Position numbers and translations under genes: made by a program
Notes under the pieces: generated by a model
The model's database searches: none
What the model was told of the DNA's origin: nothing
The model's input: the letters and a program-made list of their open reading frames with translations, nothing else
Shown: one piece after another, positions 63,661-64,000 of the stretch
How the letters are laid out: each line of letters opens with the position of its first letter
Position numbering within the stretch: the stretch's first letter is position 1
Source of the DNA: Oscheius tipulae
Taxonomy: Eukaryota; Nematoda; Chromadorea; Rhabditida; Rhabditidae
Direction: 5' to 3'
Assembly: GCA_037178975.1 (NCBI GenBank)
Contig: JASJZH010000006.1
Coordinates: 5,766,001-5,830,000, forward strand
Length of the DNA: 64,000 nt

Positions 63661-64000
63661 TATTCCTGCAAAAAGAACATTAATTGAATGAGTAAGCAAC
63701 TGATAAGAAAATGTTTTCAAGATCTGCAGAAATTCGTTATGAACAGGAGCAATACTTCAACGCCCCGTGTCGCTCGAGAGAAAGAAGGAGAGAAAATGTT
63801 GATAGAGAGCTGAATCATCGAATGTACGGGCGCAAAAAATGATTGTTTGCAAAAATAAACACATGCGGCCCATTTTTTTGGCTACGATAGCCTGCCGAAT
63901 AAATTTTGCGTACGCACTGGCCCCACGTTGCCTATTCCGTTCAAATACAATTTTCGATCTTTTATTAAATAGACCGTTGCATAATCTTGTTATTTTTAAC
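63661..64000. other. Galectin upstream flank
   Basis: AT-rich sequence 5' of the galectin start, with no coding feature recognised. It presumably contains the promoter or leader exon. Confidence 0.45.

Overview
This is nuclear DNA of an animal, and most probably a nematode. The genes are split by many very short introns (about 33-50 nt, GT...AG), packed on both strands, and the proteins are animal types: FBXO11/DRE-1, a GAB/SOC-1 adaptor, neprilysin, a two-pore-domain potassium channel, tandem-repeat galectin, TIL protease inhibitor, CDC25 and an ATF4-like bZIP factor. The moderate base composition and tiny introns would fit a clade I worm such as a whipworm (Trichuris), but that placement is inference. 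I see no bacterial or viral operon, CRISPR array, rRNA or convincing tRNA.

Layout. 1-2017 (-): SLC22-type transporter, cut by the window edge. 3576-7891 (-): complete FBXO11/DRE-1 ubiquitin-ligase subunit. 7.9-12.8 kb: no supportable gene. 12768-14178 (-): mARC molybdenum protein, divergent from 15109-16223 (+), a secreted double TIL-domain inhibitor, which converges on an unknown gene (16247-17418, -). 17784-25182 (-): a run holding two purple acid phosphatase paralogues on either side of a calponin-homology protein and a GAB/SOC-1 adaptor. 26083-27710 (+): mitochondrial threonine 3-dehydrogenase, converging on an RMD/FAM82-type TPR protein (27763-28722, -). A 5'-truncated LINE with perfect 12-bp target duplications (29175-30120) sits in the divergent interval between RMD and an ATF4-like bZIP gene (30454-31924, +). 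32227-35305 (-): neprilysin. 39065-40801 (-): CDC25 phosphatase. 40.8-51.0 kb: a 10-kb gene-poor stretch. 51076-52639 (+): an unusual, probably myristoylated globin, converging on a K2P channel (52723-54572, -). 54.9-61.5 kb: several short or partial unrecognised genes. 62042-63660 (-): tandem-repeat galectin.

Themes. Gene pairs repeatedly converge with only 23-300 bp between stop codons, and poly(A) signals of one gene fall beside or inside its partner's 3' region, so overlapping transcripts are likely. Several enzymes or binding proteins carry substitutions at signature positions: globin F8 His to Tyr, CDC25 HCX5R to YCX5R, neprilysin NAYY to DAYY, one phosphatase GDxG to GDxS, and the second galectin domain without the HxNPR motif. 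The ATF4-like gene has an out-of-frame upstream ORF overlapping its start, the arrangement known to control ATF4 translation in other animals. All splice structures were read by eye and need RNA support.
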